64,000 nucleotides of DNA from Aliamphritea ceti (lineage in GTDB: Bacteria; Pseudomonadota; Gammaproteobacteria; Pseudomonadales; Balneatricaceae): NCBI RefSeq assembly GCF_024347215.1, contig NZ_AP025282.1:2666001-2730000 (forward strand), in the 5' to 3' direction. The position numbers and the translations under genes were made by a program. Below are positions 26,574-34,549 of the stretch, piece by piece; the stretch's first letter is position 1; every line of letters begins with the position of its first letter. Below the pieces are notes generated by a model. That model had not been told where the DNA came from. It worked only from the letters and a program-made list of their open reading frames with translations, and ran no database searches.

Positions 26574-28469
26574 CTAGGCTACTATCCCTTCTGTTAAAGG
26601 GTTCCTGACAGGTTGGCTTTGAGCATATTCAGACTGTCCCTGTAATCTCATGCGTAAAAATGCAGTACCTGGCCACGGCTGACGAAAAAAGGCTTCCATT
26701 TCATGTTGTAACGCCTGTTCGCCATACTTATCACCGTGAGCTTGTATATGTTTCTGTAGCAATGCAGAAACCTGTAACCAGAGTGCTTCAGCGGTCAGAT
26801 CAAAATAGCCTTCCGCCAAACTAATGAGTTCTCCTATATGACTCTGTAAGACAGTATGAGAAAAATTAGCCCTGGTTTCATCAGTGGTTTCTACAAACAC
26901 AGCTGACTCAGTGAAATTTATCGGCCAGCCACGATCTGAAAGAGTCGCTTTGTGAATACAAATCCCTCCAACATCCCGGTTAAGAAACCCTCTCAGCTCG
27001 CCTTTATCTGTAAAAACTACCATCATGTTTTGCTGATGTGCTTCTAAAGCCAATCCGTACTCAAGCAAAAGGCTCAGAAGTGCTGTAAGTAAGGTATCCA
27101 CATAGTGACTAAACCATCTAATGGCCTGCGAATTGTTTCTAACTCCTGACAACAACATCAACTCAATAAATAAAGGAACCGGCTTCTCACACAGGGAATT
27201 AAGCGGACTTTCACTAAACAGAGCAGCAACAACAACTGCATGTTCATTTTCTGTAATTAAACGGCCAGGGTTACGCCGAAAAATTACTGACAGATATCGG
27301 TCATTATCACGTTCTTTTGTATCAACACAGGTATGCAACCCAACCTCATCCCACTGAAAGCGTAATACAGATGCAATATCAGACCGCAAAGTCAGGATAT
27401 CCTGTAATACAGCAGCTATACGTGGAGCATTATCAACAGATGAGGCCGAAAGGTTACGCACGGAGCTTGTCATTTGTGCAGCAACAGGCAGTTTTATATA
27501 AGGCAATGAGGCATTCGTTCCCGGCGCAAGTGTACGACAGGACAAAGTAGCCAAAGCTGGAAAAGAGGGCCCTGAAAGCACAATTTTTTGCTGCTGTATT
27601 TCAACAGAAAATAAATCAGGTAAACGATGTTCAAGCTGCCAGGGATGGACAGGCACCGGTAAATAGTCATCTGCATTAACACCATTATTGTCCTGAAGTG
27701 AGACAAACCATTGCTGATACCAATCTCGAAACGTATTGGCAAACCATTGACAATAATTAAGATCGGGACTCAGAGTTGTCACCTTCAATAACGACCGGTG
27801 AACTGCAATAAGTACCAGCGGCACCGAATTATTAAACTCTGGGGAATAATTAAGTACTTCCCGAACAGATAACCCCAGCTTAGTTTTGCTGCCAGGATGA
27901 TATGGGTGTCCAACAGCCGACCATTGCTCTATCAGAATAGCGCTATTAACTGCGGTACATTGTGAGGACTGCTGCCGTGCAGCATAACGGCTCCAGCACA
28001 GCAGATTATTGACACCCTGGATCTCGCATTGCTCACGAATAAGTTCGTCCTGATAAGTTCGCCAGTCAATCGTCAGCGCCTCATTATTCATGCTGTTTTG
28101 TAATTCATTACTGATTCTCTGCCAAGGATCCTCGTCTTTAAGGCTCTGGTAATCAGTAACTGTTAACAGCTTATTTAAAGCTGTTACAGGATCAGTAATA
28201 TCCTTCTTTTCACTATTGCCATACCAAGTCAAAGAACGATAAGTCCGCAAAGCCCCAAGACTGTCATATTGAGGCTTAGCCAAAACCAAACATCCTTTAA
28301 TGCTGGTCAGACATATACCTGTTTCATGATACTGCCAGCTAAACATCTGTTCTCGAAGAACACTGCGCAATAAGCGAAACAGGCCTTTAGCAGCAGCCTG
28401 TTGCTGATACTCAGGCTTGATTGCTACCTGAACATCCTGTTTTATTATTGCGTTGAGAGGAGCATTCAT
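26574..28469 (-). CDS. pvsD: IucA/IucC-family NIS siderophore synthetase (PvsD-like)
   Basis: Cytosolic NRPS-independent siderophore synthetase that adenylates a carboxylate such as citrate and couples it to an amine or alcohol. Family motifs are present in order: GHPYHPGSKTKLG (ATP and substrate site), VPVHPWQLEH, EAHQQNMMV and LNRDVGG. The 631-residue length is normal. It overlaps the decarboxylase gene by 4 bases. By its place beside the PvsE-like gene I call it PvsD-like, the enzyme thought to join citrate and serine in vibrioferrin synthesis; the B/D assignment between the two synthetases is tentative. Confidence 0.9.
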   Translation of the reverse strand: MNAPLNAIIKQDVQVAIKPEYQQQAAAKGLFRLLRSVLREQMFSWQYHETGICLTSIKGCLVLAKPQYDSLGALRTYRSLTWYGNSEKKDITDPVTALNKLLTVTDYQSLKDEDPWQRISNELQNSMNNEALTIDWRTYQDELIREQCEIQGVNNLLCWSRYAARQQSSQCTAVNSAILIEQWSAVGHPYHPGSKTKLGLSVREVLNYSPEFNNSVPLVLIAVHRSLLKVTTLSPDLNYCQWFANTFRDWYQQWFVSLQDNNGVNADDYLPVPVHPWQLEHRLPDLFSVEIQQQKIVLSGPSFPALATLSCRTLAPGTNASLPYIKLPVAAQMTSSVRNLSASSVDNAPRIAAVLQDILTLRSDIASVLRFQWDEVGLHTCVDTKERDNDRYLSVIFRRNPGRLITENEHAVVVAALFSESPLNSLCEKPVPLFIELMLLSGVRNNSQAIRWFSHYVDTLLTALLSLLLEYGLALEAHQQNMMVVFTDKGELRGFLNRDVGGICIHKATLSDRGWPINFTESAVFVETTDETRANFSHTVLQSHIGELISLAEGYFDLTAEALWLQVSALLQKHIQAHGDKYGEQALQHEMEAFFRQPWPGTAFLRMRLQGQSEYAQSQPVRNPLTEGIVA

Positions 28470-29683
28470 ATATCTGCCTCCAGATAATGGAACTCGGGAG
28501 CAGGGTGGCAGAGAAACTGCTGATGGGAGATATTCCAGGCATATGCACCTGCCAATGGCATAATAAGCAAATCACCTACTGCTATTTTCTTAACCGGAGC
28601 CTGAGTAGCGATAATATCTTTTGGTGTACAAAGCTGACCCACAACAGTCACTGTTGTATCAGAGAGGCTATCTGCATCAGGAATATGATTATTCAGACAA
28701 ACAAAAGGGTGACTATGGCCCTGTGCAGCCGGTAATCGAAACTGATGAGTACCTCCACGACAGATCGCAAAATATTCACCATGATTAGCCTTTAGATCTA
28801 AGACCTCCATCAGGTAATACCCGCTAAATGCAGTCAGATAACGACCCATTTCCAGGCGCAGTTTTAAGTTTTGATAGGCAGGTTTAGCTGCAAGCGCAGA
28901 TATACCATTGGCAAACACTGACCACTCATACTGATTATCCGGCTGCCGATAATTAACACCTATTCCACCGCCTAAATTAACCACACGTAAGTCGACCGAA
29001 AACTGCAATGCCAATTCAACTGTACGATCGAGCAGAAAGTCGAGCATCTGAACATGCTTAGCAGCATCCAGCTGATGAGAAAGCGCATGGATATGAAAGC
29101 CTTGTAAATCCACCCATTCACTCGCCTTTGCTAACTCAATTGCACTGCCGATACCAGCTTCATCAATACCAAAAGCAGTCGCCCGGCCTGCCATTGTTAG
29201 AGTAGTTTTCATCGTGTCAGGTAGCACAGGATTCAAACGTAAAAGTATTGGCTGGTGACGTTTTTTTTCTGCAGCAATACAAATAACACGACGCAATTCA
29301 CCTAAACTTTCGACATGTAAACAGTCGACCTCATTAGTAATTGCACGCTGAATATCACTATCGAGCTTACCGGGGCCGCCAAAAATATACGGCTTATTAT
29401 TCAGATAAGGTTGAATCAGTTCCAACTCGCCACCTGAAGCTATTTCAAGACCGTCGACAAAGGATGCGACTGTACTCAAAACTCTTGTGTCCGGATTTGC
29501 TTTAACTGCATAAAACAACTCGACACTGCCCGAAAGATCTTCACATATAGTCTTTAAATGCTGCTCCATACTTGGTAAATCATAAAGATAAGCCGCCAGG
29601 GGCTCTTCGCTGGTTTGCTGTAGGCGCAATGCCTCCTGCTGAATTATTTCATTCACCTTGAACACAGTCGCCTCACTTATCAA
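28466..29683 (-). CDS. pvsE: PLP-dependent decarboxylase, fold type III (PvsE-like)
   Basis: Alanine-racemase-fold decarboxylase related to diaminopimelate/ornithine decarboxylases, 405 residues. The PLP lysine lies in FYAVKANP (about residue 62), the phosphate-binding glycines in NLGGGIGVNY, and the catalytic cysteine region in LCTPKD. In the vibrioferrin pathway PvsE removes the carboxyl group of a serine unit to give the ethanolamine moiety. It overlaps both neighbours (4 and 11 bases), so it belongs firmly to this operon. Being placed between two NIS synthetases supports a siderophore rather than a lysine-biosynthesis role. Confidence 0.9.
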   Translation of the reverse strand: MISEATVFKVNEIIQQEALRLQQTSEEPLAAYLYDLPSMEQHLKTICEDLSGSVELFYAVKANPDTRVLSTVASFVDGLEIASGGELELIQPYLNNKPYIFGGPGKLDSDIQRAITNEVDCLHVESLGELRRVICIAAEKKRHQPILLRLNPVLPDTMKTTLTMAGRATAFGIDEAGIGSAIELAKASEWVDLQGFHIHALSHQLDAAKHVQMLDFLLDRTVELALQFSVDLRVVNLGGGIGVNYRQPDNQYEWSVFANGISALAAKPAYQNLKLRLEMGRYLTAFSGYYLMEVLDLKANHGEYFAICRGGTHQFRLPAAQGHSHPFVCLNNHIPDADSLSDTTVTVVGQLCTPKDIIATQAPVKKIAVGDLLIMPLAGAYAWNISHQQFLCHPAPEFHYLEADI

Positions 29684-31490
29684 ATGGGTTAAAAGGGTTG
29701 TTCAGATATACATAGCCTGCTTCCCGGTCAGGACGCTTATTGATACGCACAAGCAAATTGGTTTTACTGGGAATAGGTTCGCCTGAAAGAAGGGCTTCCA
29801 AACGCTCATGCACTAGCGGATTAGTTGAAGCTTGCTGGTAATCATGAATTACCTGCTCAATAACGTCCCAAAGTTGGGACTCGGTGCTTTCCTGATTATT
29901 GGCAAGATAATTAACAGCTTCTGACAAGTTATTAATCAACAGGCAATAACGCACCCGGTTCCAGCCCTGTTCAAAACTGTAACGAACCGATGACTGTGCC
30001 CGTTCACTTAAGTCGGTCAGTTCACTTACTGGCCAGTATGAATCAACTAACTTAACGCCTTCGAAATCCCTGACAACGACACCACTTGGCCGGTTATTCC
30101 TCAGGCAAATAACCGTGTTTTGTAAATGCGGCTCAAAAATCACACCGTGTTCAAAGAAAGCCTGTAACATCGGTGGAATAATTGCTCTTGCATAATCATC
30201 TAACCAAACCGCTTTATCGATGATAGGAACCTTGTTAGCTAACGGCGATCCTTCTTGAAAAAGAGCACCCGCCATCACAGCTTGTTCATCATCCGCTAGT
30301 ACACAGTGAATATTTTCCCTTACAACTAAACCAAAACCTTCCTGAATAAGGGTGTTATCTAAGGCATCAATATCTGGCAACTGTAAGGTCATGAAACCTG
30401 GTTCAGACAGTAAACGGAAACCCGTGTGTTGTGCCTGTAGGTCAGGCTTAATGACTTGCAAACGCCTGTGTAATGCCAAAGCTGTTTCTAGCTCGTAAAT
30501 TGCATTCTTACGCACGCAGTTAGTAATACGTACATTCAGCGAGCCTTTAATAAACCAGGGGTTGTTTCGGTTATATAATGTTCGCACTGAAGCAGTAGCA
30601 GCGTATGGCTCACCGGCGGCACCCAGATATTCAATTAATCCATCAGCAATCGCTTGTTGCGTTGCAGGTAATGTAAGTACATAACGCGCCTGAGCGGGAT
30701 GCAGCGGCAACAGGCCTTTGCCTGAATCGCGAGTCTTTAAGGGGCATATATCCTTGTGGAGTTGTTCTGGACGTAAAGGTGCGACGGTTTCACAGCGCAG
30801 CAAATCAGCACGTACACGGAACCAGTGCAATTGAAAATCCCCACGATACTCTGGAGCATAATCAGCTTCGTTTTCATGGGTTGGCCACTGACGGCTTTTT
30901 GGAGTGGGATGAAAGGCATGACCATAGGAAAGAGATTGCTCTGAAAACAAGTACAAGTCTTCTTCATACGTATTCATGGATGATAGCGATAAGTTATGCC
31001 TCTGAATCTCTGTTGTATTTTCCAGACTCAACCGGATTTGCTGAATGAATTCCAGATTAAAAGGTGCAGCTTCTGCTTCGCACAAATCAGCAACAAGCCA
31101 ATTCGCCAATTGCATAGCATCCAACTCAGCCCAGGCTGCGTTATTTGCACGTAACGATCGACCTAATACCGGAAAAGCATAACGATAATTACCTAATAAG
31201 GTATGCCGACTGACGGCAACTATAATTTGTTGCTGGCTATGCTCAAGCTTGATTACTAACCAGCAACAATTCCGTTGCCGTTGCCTCCAGCCGAGCGGCA
31301 GGGTTTGAATGAGTAATGCTTCAGGATACTTTTCTAACTCTTTACGTGGCGAAGCGACTTCACGAATATAACAGTTGAGAAGGGTACGTATCGTGCTTTG
31401 CTCTGCAAGCCGGTGGGCACTGCCATATACGTTTTCATCGTGATCTTCAGTTGCTAACGAGAGCTTAAGAGCATTGTTGAATACGTTCAT
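29673..31490 (-). CDS. pvsB: IucA/IucC-family NIS siderophore synthetase (PvsB-like)
   Basis: Second NIS synthetase of the operon, 605 residues. The family motifs read GHAFHPTPKSRQWP, LLPLHPAQARYVL, FEPHLQNTVI and VVRDFEGVK. It overlaps the decarboxylase gene by 11 bases and the ATP-grasp gene by one, suggesting tight translational coupling. Placement right after the ATP-grasp gene matches PvsB in the Vibrio pvsABCDE order. The C-terminus is not truncated. The specific acceptor is not readable from sequence. Confidence 0.9.
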   Translation of the reverse strand: MNVFNNALKLSLATEDHDENVYGSAHRLAEQSTIRTLLNCYIREVASPRKELEKYPEALLIQTLPLGWRQRQRNCCWLVIKLEHSQQQIIVAVSRHTLLGNYRYAFPVLGRSLRANNAAWAELDAMQLANWLVADLCEAEAAPFNLEFIQQIRLSLENTTEIQRHNLSLSSMNTYEEDLYLFSEQSLSYGHAFHPTPKSRQWPTHENEADYAPEYRGDFQLHWFRVRADLLRCETVAPLRPEQLHKDICPLKTRDSGKGLLPLHPAQARYVLTLPATQQAIADGLIEYLGAAGEPYAATASVRTLYNRNNPWFIKGSLNVRITNCVRKNAIYELETALALHRRLQVIKPDLQAQHTGFRLLSEPGFMTLQLPDIDALDNTLIQEGFGLVVRENIHCVLADDEQAVMAGALFQEGSPLANKVPIIDKAVWLDDYARAIIPPMLQAFFEHGVIFEPHLQNTVICLRNNRPSGVVVRDFEGVKLVDSYWPVSELTDLSERAQSSVRYSFEQGWNRVRYCLLINNLSEAVNYLANNQESTESQLWDVIEQVIHDYQQASTNPLVHERLEALLSGEPIPSKTNLLVRINKRPDREAGYVYLNNPFNPFDK

Positions 31491-32716
31491 TAAGCTTCTC
31501 CGATAGCCGCGTTATTGTCGCTGGAAAAACTGATTGATAACTCAGATACAAGCTCTGTCATAACTTTAGAAAGCTGTGTTTCCGTTGGCCCTGTTCCCCG
31601 CAGAATGCTCAGGTAATCCCGGTTAGAATTATCTTGCTGATGATACTCACCCGACTTACACAAAGGTTCGTAATAAACAGTGCAGCCATCACGTTCTAAT
31701 GTGCAGTTCCCAGGAACCTGATCAATAACACCGCTGCGATCAGCAATCTGGCAGTGGATTTGAGCATAATGTGATCCATCAGGTACCTGTGGCATAGCTA
31801 AGCCAAGATAAATATCTACAACCGCGCCAAACAAATTAAAGTGCAGTGCCTGCGCCAACAGAAAATCTGACTGATCACCGATATTTCGATAATTAATCTC
31901 GATCAGTCGAGGACCTTTATCGGTCATCACGAACTCAGTATGACAACTACTAAAACCAACACCGACAGCTTTAATCTGTGCCAGTAACGGTTCGATAATT
32001 TCAGCGTCAAGTTGACGGTTAAAAGTTTGGCCTAACTCAATAAAGTAGGGAGGTTCAGATAAGTAGGTTTCAAAACTGCCCATGACCTGTAACTGATGGC
32101 CGTCTCCGAGGGTTTCCAAAGTATGCAGGGCACCAGGGATATATTCTTCAAGTAACAATGCTTGGCCGGGGTTGCGTAACCAGAATGCCTGGCAAATAGA
32201 CTTTAACTCTGCTTCGTCTTTAACAAGACTGACATTTTCACTGGCAACACCTTCAATTGGTTTTGCAATACAAGGAAAGGGGATCTCAACATCTGCAAGA
32301 TCAGATGCCATTGAAACTGGCTTGAACCACAATGTATCCAGACCAGCATCCTGAATTACACGACGCATAGCCAGTTTATTTTTTGCCTGGAAGCAAGCTC
32401 GCCAGTCTTTATTCGGGAGCCCATAATAATCAGCGACGATGGCTGTAGATGTTTGCAGATGATCACTATTGGTAAAGATAGCTACGGGCTCAATAAAGTT
32501 TTGATTTAAAAGGTTTAAAATAGCAATTGGATTGAATACATCCACTGCTAATATCTCATCTGCATACAACAGGCCTTGCTCGATCAGTTCCTGATGAAGA
32601 ACAGGCTGATCGGTAACAACCAGTAATGGTTGGTTACGACGTCTAAGCTCTGGAAGAAAGCCCTCCGTTATTGATGCAGTTGGAACATGAGCCACAATTA
32701 CAAAATACTTATTCAA
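31490..32716 (-). CDS. pvsA: ATP-grasp ligase (PvsA-like)
   Basis: Carboxylate-amine ligase of the ATP-grasp superfamily, 408 residues: N-terminal Rossmann-like domain (about 1-110), ATP-grasp core (about 110-310) and a C-terminal region. Visible nucleotide-site pieces are FPCIAKPIEG, LLLEEYIPGALHT and the metal-binding LIEINYRNIGDQ. In vibrioferrin synthesis PvsA is the ATP-grasp member that adds an amino acid unit to the citrate backbone. It is the first gene of the operon, transcribed away from the fecI-like gene. The presence of an ATP-grasp gene with two NIS synthetases and a decarboxylase separates this locus from achromobactin or staphyloferrin B types. Confidence 0.88.
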   Translation of the reverse strand: MNKYFVIVAHVPTASITEGFLPELRRRNQPLLVVTDQPVLHQELIEQGLLYADEILAVDVFNPIAILNLLNQNFIEPVAIFTNSDHLQTSTAIVADYYGLPNKDWRACFQAKNKLAMRRVIQDAGLDTLWFKPVSMASDLADVEIPFPCIAKPIEGVASENVSLVKDEAELKSICQAFWLRNPGQALLLEEYIPGALHTLETLGDGHQLQVMGSFETYLSEPPYFIELGQTFNRQLDAEIIEPLLAQIKAVGVGFSSCHTEFVMTDKGPRLIEINYRNIGDQSDFLLAQALHFNLFGAVVDIYLGLAMPQVPDGSHYAQIHCQIADRSGVIDQVPGNCTLERDGCTVYYEPLCKSGEYHQQDNSNRDYLSILRGTGPTETQLSKVMTELVSELSISFSSDNNAAIGEA

Positions 32717-32768
32717 TAGATTTCTCCAGAAATTTTTAAATCAGTTAATAGAAAACAACAAAGATACA

Positions 32769-32787
32769 ATTGCGAATTATTATTATT
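32769..32787 (-). promoter_or_regulatory. Candidate Fur box in the pvs/fecI divergent spacer
   Basis: On the minus strand this reads AATAATAATAATTCGCAAT. It agrees with the 19-bp Fur consensus (AATGATAAT-N-ATTATCATT) at about 14 of 18 positions. It lies between the divergent biosynthesis operon and the sigma-factor gene and could repress both when iron is plentiful. AT-richness makes chance matches easier here. Confidence 0.5.
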
Positions 32788-32838
32788 AACGATTACAATG
32801 ACGCCCGACTGATCAATTACCCAACCTGGGCGTAACAA

Positions 32839-33426
32839 ATGAATAGCTTTTTTTGTGATTCAACACTGCAAAAAAGTGATGCGGGGGATACTTATGAGCA
32901 CCCCGACAGATCTGATAAAACACAACAGGCAATACATATCAGCGAGCTGTATAAAGCCCATCGCCACGCATTACTTCTGCATCTACAGGCCGTAGTGAAA
33001 GACCGGGATATAGCCGAGGAGTTACTCCAGGAGACGTTCGTCAGAATAGCCAAGATGCCTGCTATAAGCGTCATCCAACAACCCAGACCATTCTTATTAA
33101 AAACCGCGAGAAATCTTGCTCTGGACTATATTCGCCAGCAAAAAAAACGTCCTACGGCAGAACTGGATGAAGTTGACATGGAATTTGTTTCTCAGGAGCC
33201 AGAACACCTTGATGTGCTGATAAAAGAGCGGCGCCTGAAACAGCTGAAGCAGGTCGTTACGGACTTACCTCCTAGGGCGAAAGAAGCGTTGATGCTTGCG
33301 AAGTACCGGGAGATGACCCTTAAAGAAGTTGCCAGAGAAATGGATATCTCTCAGACAATGGTTGAGAAACATCTGAAAACAGCCCTGCAGAAGTGCCGTG
33401 CGGCACTGCTCTCGGAAAAGCATTAG
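32839..33426 (+). CDS. fecI: FecI-like ECF sigma factor
   Basis: ECF sigma factor of 195 residues with region 2 (about 35-105, including RDIAEELLQETFVRIAKMP and RPFLLKTARNLALDYIRQ) and region 4 (about 130-190, LPPRAKEALMLAKYREMTLKEVA followed by a helix-turn-helix). The following FecR-like gene and STN-containing receptor make the FecI type of surface-signalling sigma the clear reading. A basic N-terminal extension of about 30 residues is slightly long. A Fur-like site lies 50-70 bases upstream. Confidence 0.92.
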   Translation: MNSFFCDSTLQKSDAGDTYEHPDRSDKTQQAIHISELYKAHRHALLLHLQAVVKDRDIAEELLQETFVRIAKMPAISVIQQPRPFLLKTARNLALDYIRQQKKRPTAELDEVDMEFVSQEPEHLDVLIKERRLKQLKQVVTDLPPRAKEALMLAKYREMTLKEVAREMDISQTMVEKHLKTALQKCRAALLSEKH

Positions 33427-33439
33427 TTTGGAAATACGC

Positions 33440-34435
33440 ATGACGACTAGAAGACAACAGCCTGCCAGCTCAATTTCTGATGATGTATTTGAGCAAGCCA
33501 GCAATTGGTTTTTACAACTTCAGGGTACGACCGACGAGGCACTTCTGAGTGAATTTAAGGGATGGTTAGAAACCAGTCCAATTCATGAAGAGGCTTACTT
33601 AGAAGTACTAATGCTATGGCAAGAACTTGATGAAACTGTTGCGGAAACCGAATCAGAAACGATTTTTGATATTAAACCTGCTGACATAAAAAACCATAAA
33701 AGCACTTCATTATCAAATACTAATACACGCTACATAAAGCCATTTATGCAATTAACTGCGCTTGCAGCTTGTATTTTACTGATGGTTTTTATTGTGCCAC
33801 AGCACGTATGGCAACCTGCGGATTATGCAACTGCAACTGCTCAGCAACGAACGATCATTCTTGATGATGGCAGCAAAATCCATCTCAGCGCACAGTCAGC
33901 TGTAAACGTAGATTATTCAGCCAAGTCTCGAAATATCGAGCTTTTGTACGGCGAAGCATTCTTTGAAGTAACAGGCGATCCACAACGCCCCTTTAAAGTA
34001 GGGAGTGGTGATCAGACAGCTCAGGCAATCGGTACAGCATTCAACATAAGACAGCTTAACCAACAGGTTCAAACCACTCTGACAGAAGGTGTTCTGAAGC
34101 TGGATTTTAAAAAGCAGGGTACATTGCTAATCAATGCCGGACAACGGGTCGACTGGAACGGTCGTGGGCATCAGCTATCAGATGGGGACTATGCATATCT
34201 GCCAAGCTGGAAACGACACATTGTCCGGCTGGACAAGATGCCACTAAAAGACGCCGTTAAATTACTGAACCGCTATTATTCGCCAATTTTCAGAATTGCT
34301 GATCCAGGCCTGGGCGAAAAAACATTACAGGGTACACTCCCTCTGAATAACCTGGATACAGCCCTGAAAGTACTGCAGGATGCATTAAATCTGGAGTATG
34401 TAACTGTCTCGGATAAGTTAATCCTGCTTTATTAA
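33440..34435 (+). CDS. fecR: FecR-like transmembrane anti-sigma/sigma regulator
   Basis: Inner-membrane signal relay of 331 residues. The N-terminal cytosolic DUF4880-type domain (about 12-70) contains WFLQLQGTTDEALLSEFKGWL, a single membrane helix follows (FMQLTALAACILLMVFIV, about 95-112), and the FecR periplasmic domain (about 120-330) has LDDGSKIHLSAQSAVNVDY and a C-terminal STN-like fold. I prefer ATG 33440 over an upstream in-frame start because it carries a GGAA ribosome site and avoids a 29-base overlap with the sigma gene. It should relay ligand binding at the receptor to the FecI-like sigma factor. Confidence 0.9.
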   Translation: MTTRRQQPASSISDDVFEQASNWFLQLQGTTDEALLSEFKGWLETSPIHEEAYLEVLMLWQELDETVAETESETIFDIKPADIKNHKSTSLSNTNTRYIKPFMQLTALAACILLMVFIVPQHVWQPADYATATAQQRTIILDDGSKIHLSAQSAVNVDYSAKSRNIELLYGEAFFEVTGDPQRPFKVGSGDQTAQAIGTAFNIRQLNQQVQTTLTEGVLKLDFKKQGTLLINAGQRVDWNGRGHQLSDGDYAYLPSWKRHIVRLDKMPLKDAVKLLNRYYSPIFRIADPGLGEKTLQGTLPLNNLDTALKVLQDALNLEYVTVSDKLILLY

Positions 34436-34455
34436 ATTTATTTCAAATATACAGG

Positions 34456-34485
34456 TTGGGTGTTTCATCCGGACTCCGTCTTATT
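34456..34485 (+). promoter_or_regulatory. Candidate FecI-type promoter for the receptor
   Basis: CGTCTTATT at 34477-34485 resembles the CGTC core of many ECF -10 elements. With a -35 region around TTGGGTGTT at 34456-34464, the predicted start would fall near the Fur box, about 55 bases before the receptor gene. The assignment is tentative because the -35 recognition sequence of this sigma factor is not known. Confidence 0.35.
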
Positions 34486-34500
34486 AGTATCAATAATTCG

Positions 34501-34519
34501 AATGACAACGATTTGCATT
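34501..34519 (+). promoter_or_regulatory. Fur box upstream of the TonB receptor
   Basis: AATGACAACGATTTGCATT matches the 19-bp Fur consensus at about 14 of 18 informative positions and is itself a good inverted repeat (GAATG to CATTC when extended). It lies 31 bases before the receptor start codon, an ideal repressor position. Confidence 0.65.
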
Positions 34520-34549
34520 CGTTAGCTGTAAGACAAACTGGAGTACCGG

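Noticed and set aside
28466..29683. Lysine-biosynthesis diaminopimelate decarboxylase
   Set aside because: The fold is shared, but overlap with two NIS synthetase genes makes a siderophore role much more likely.
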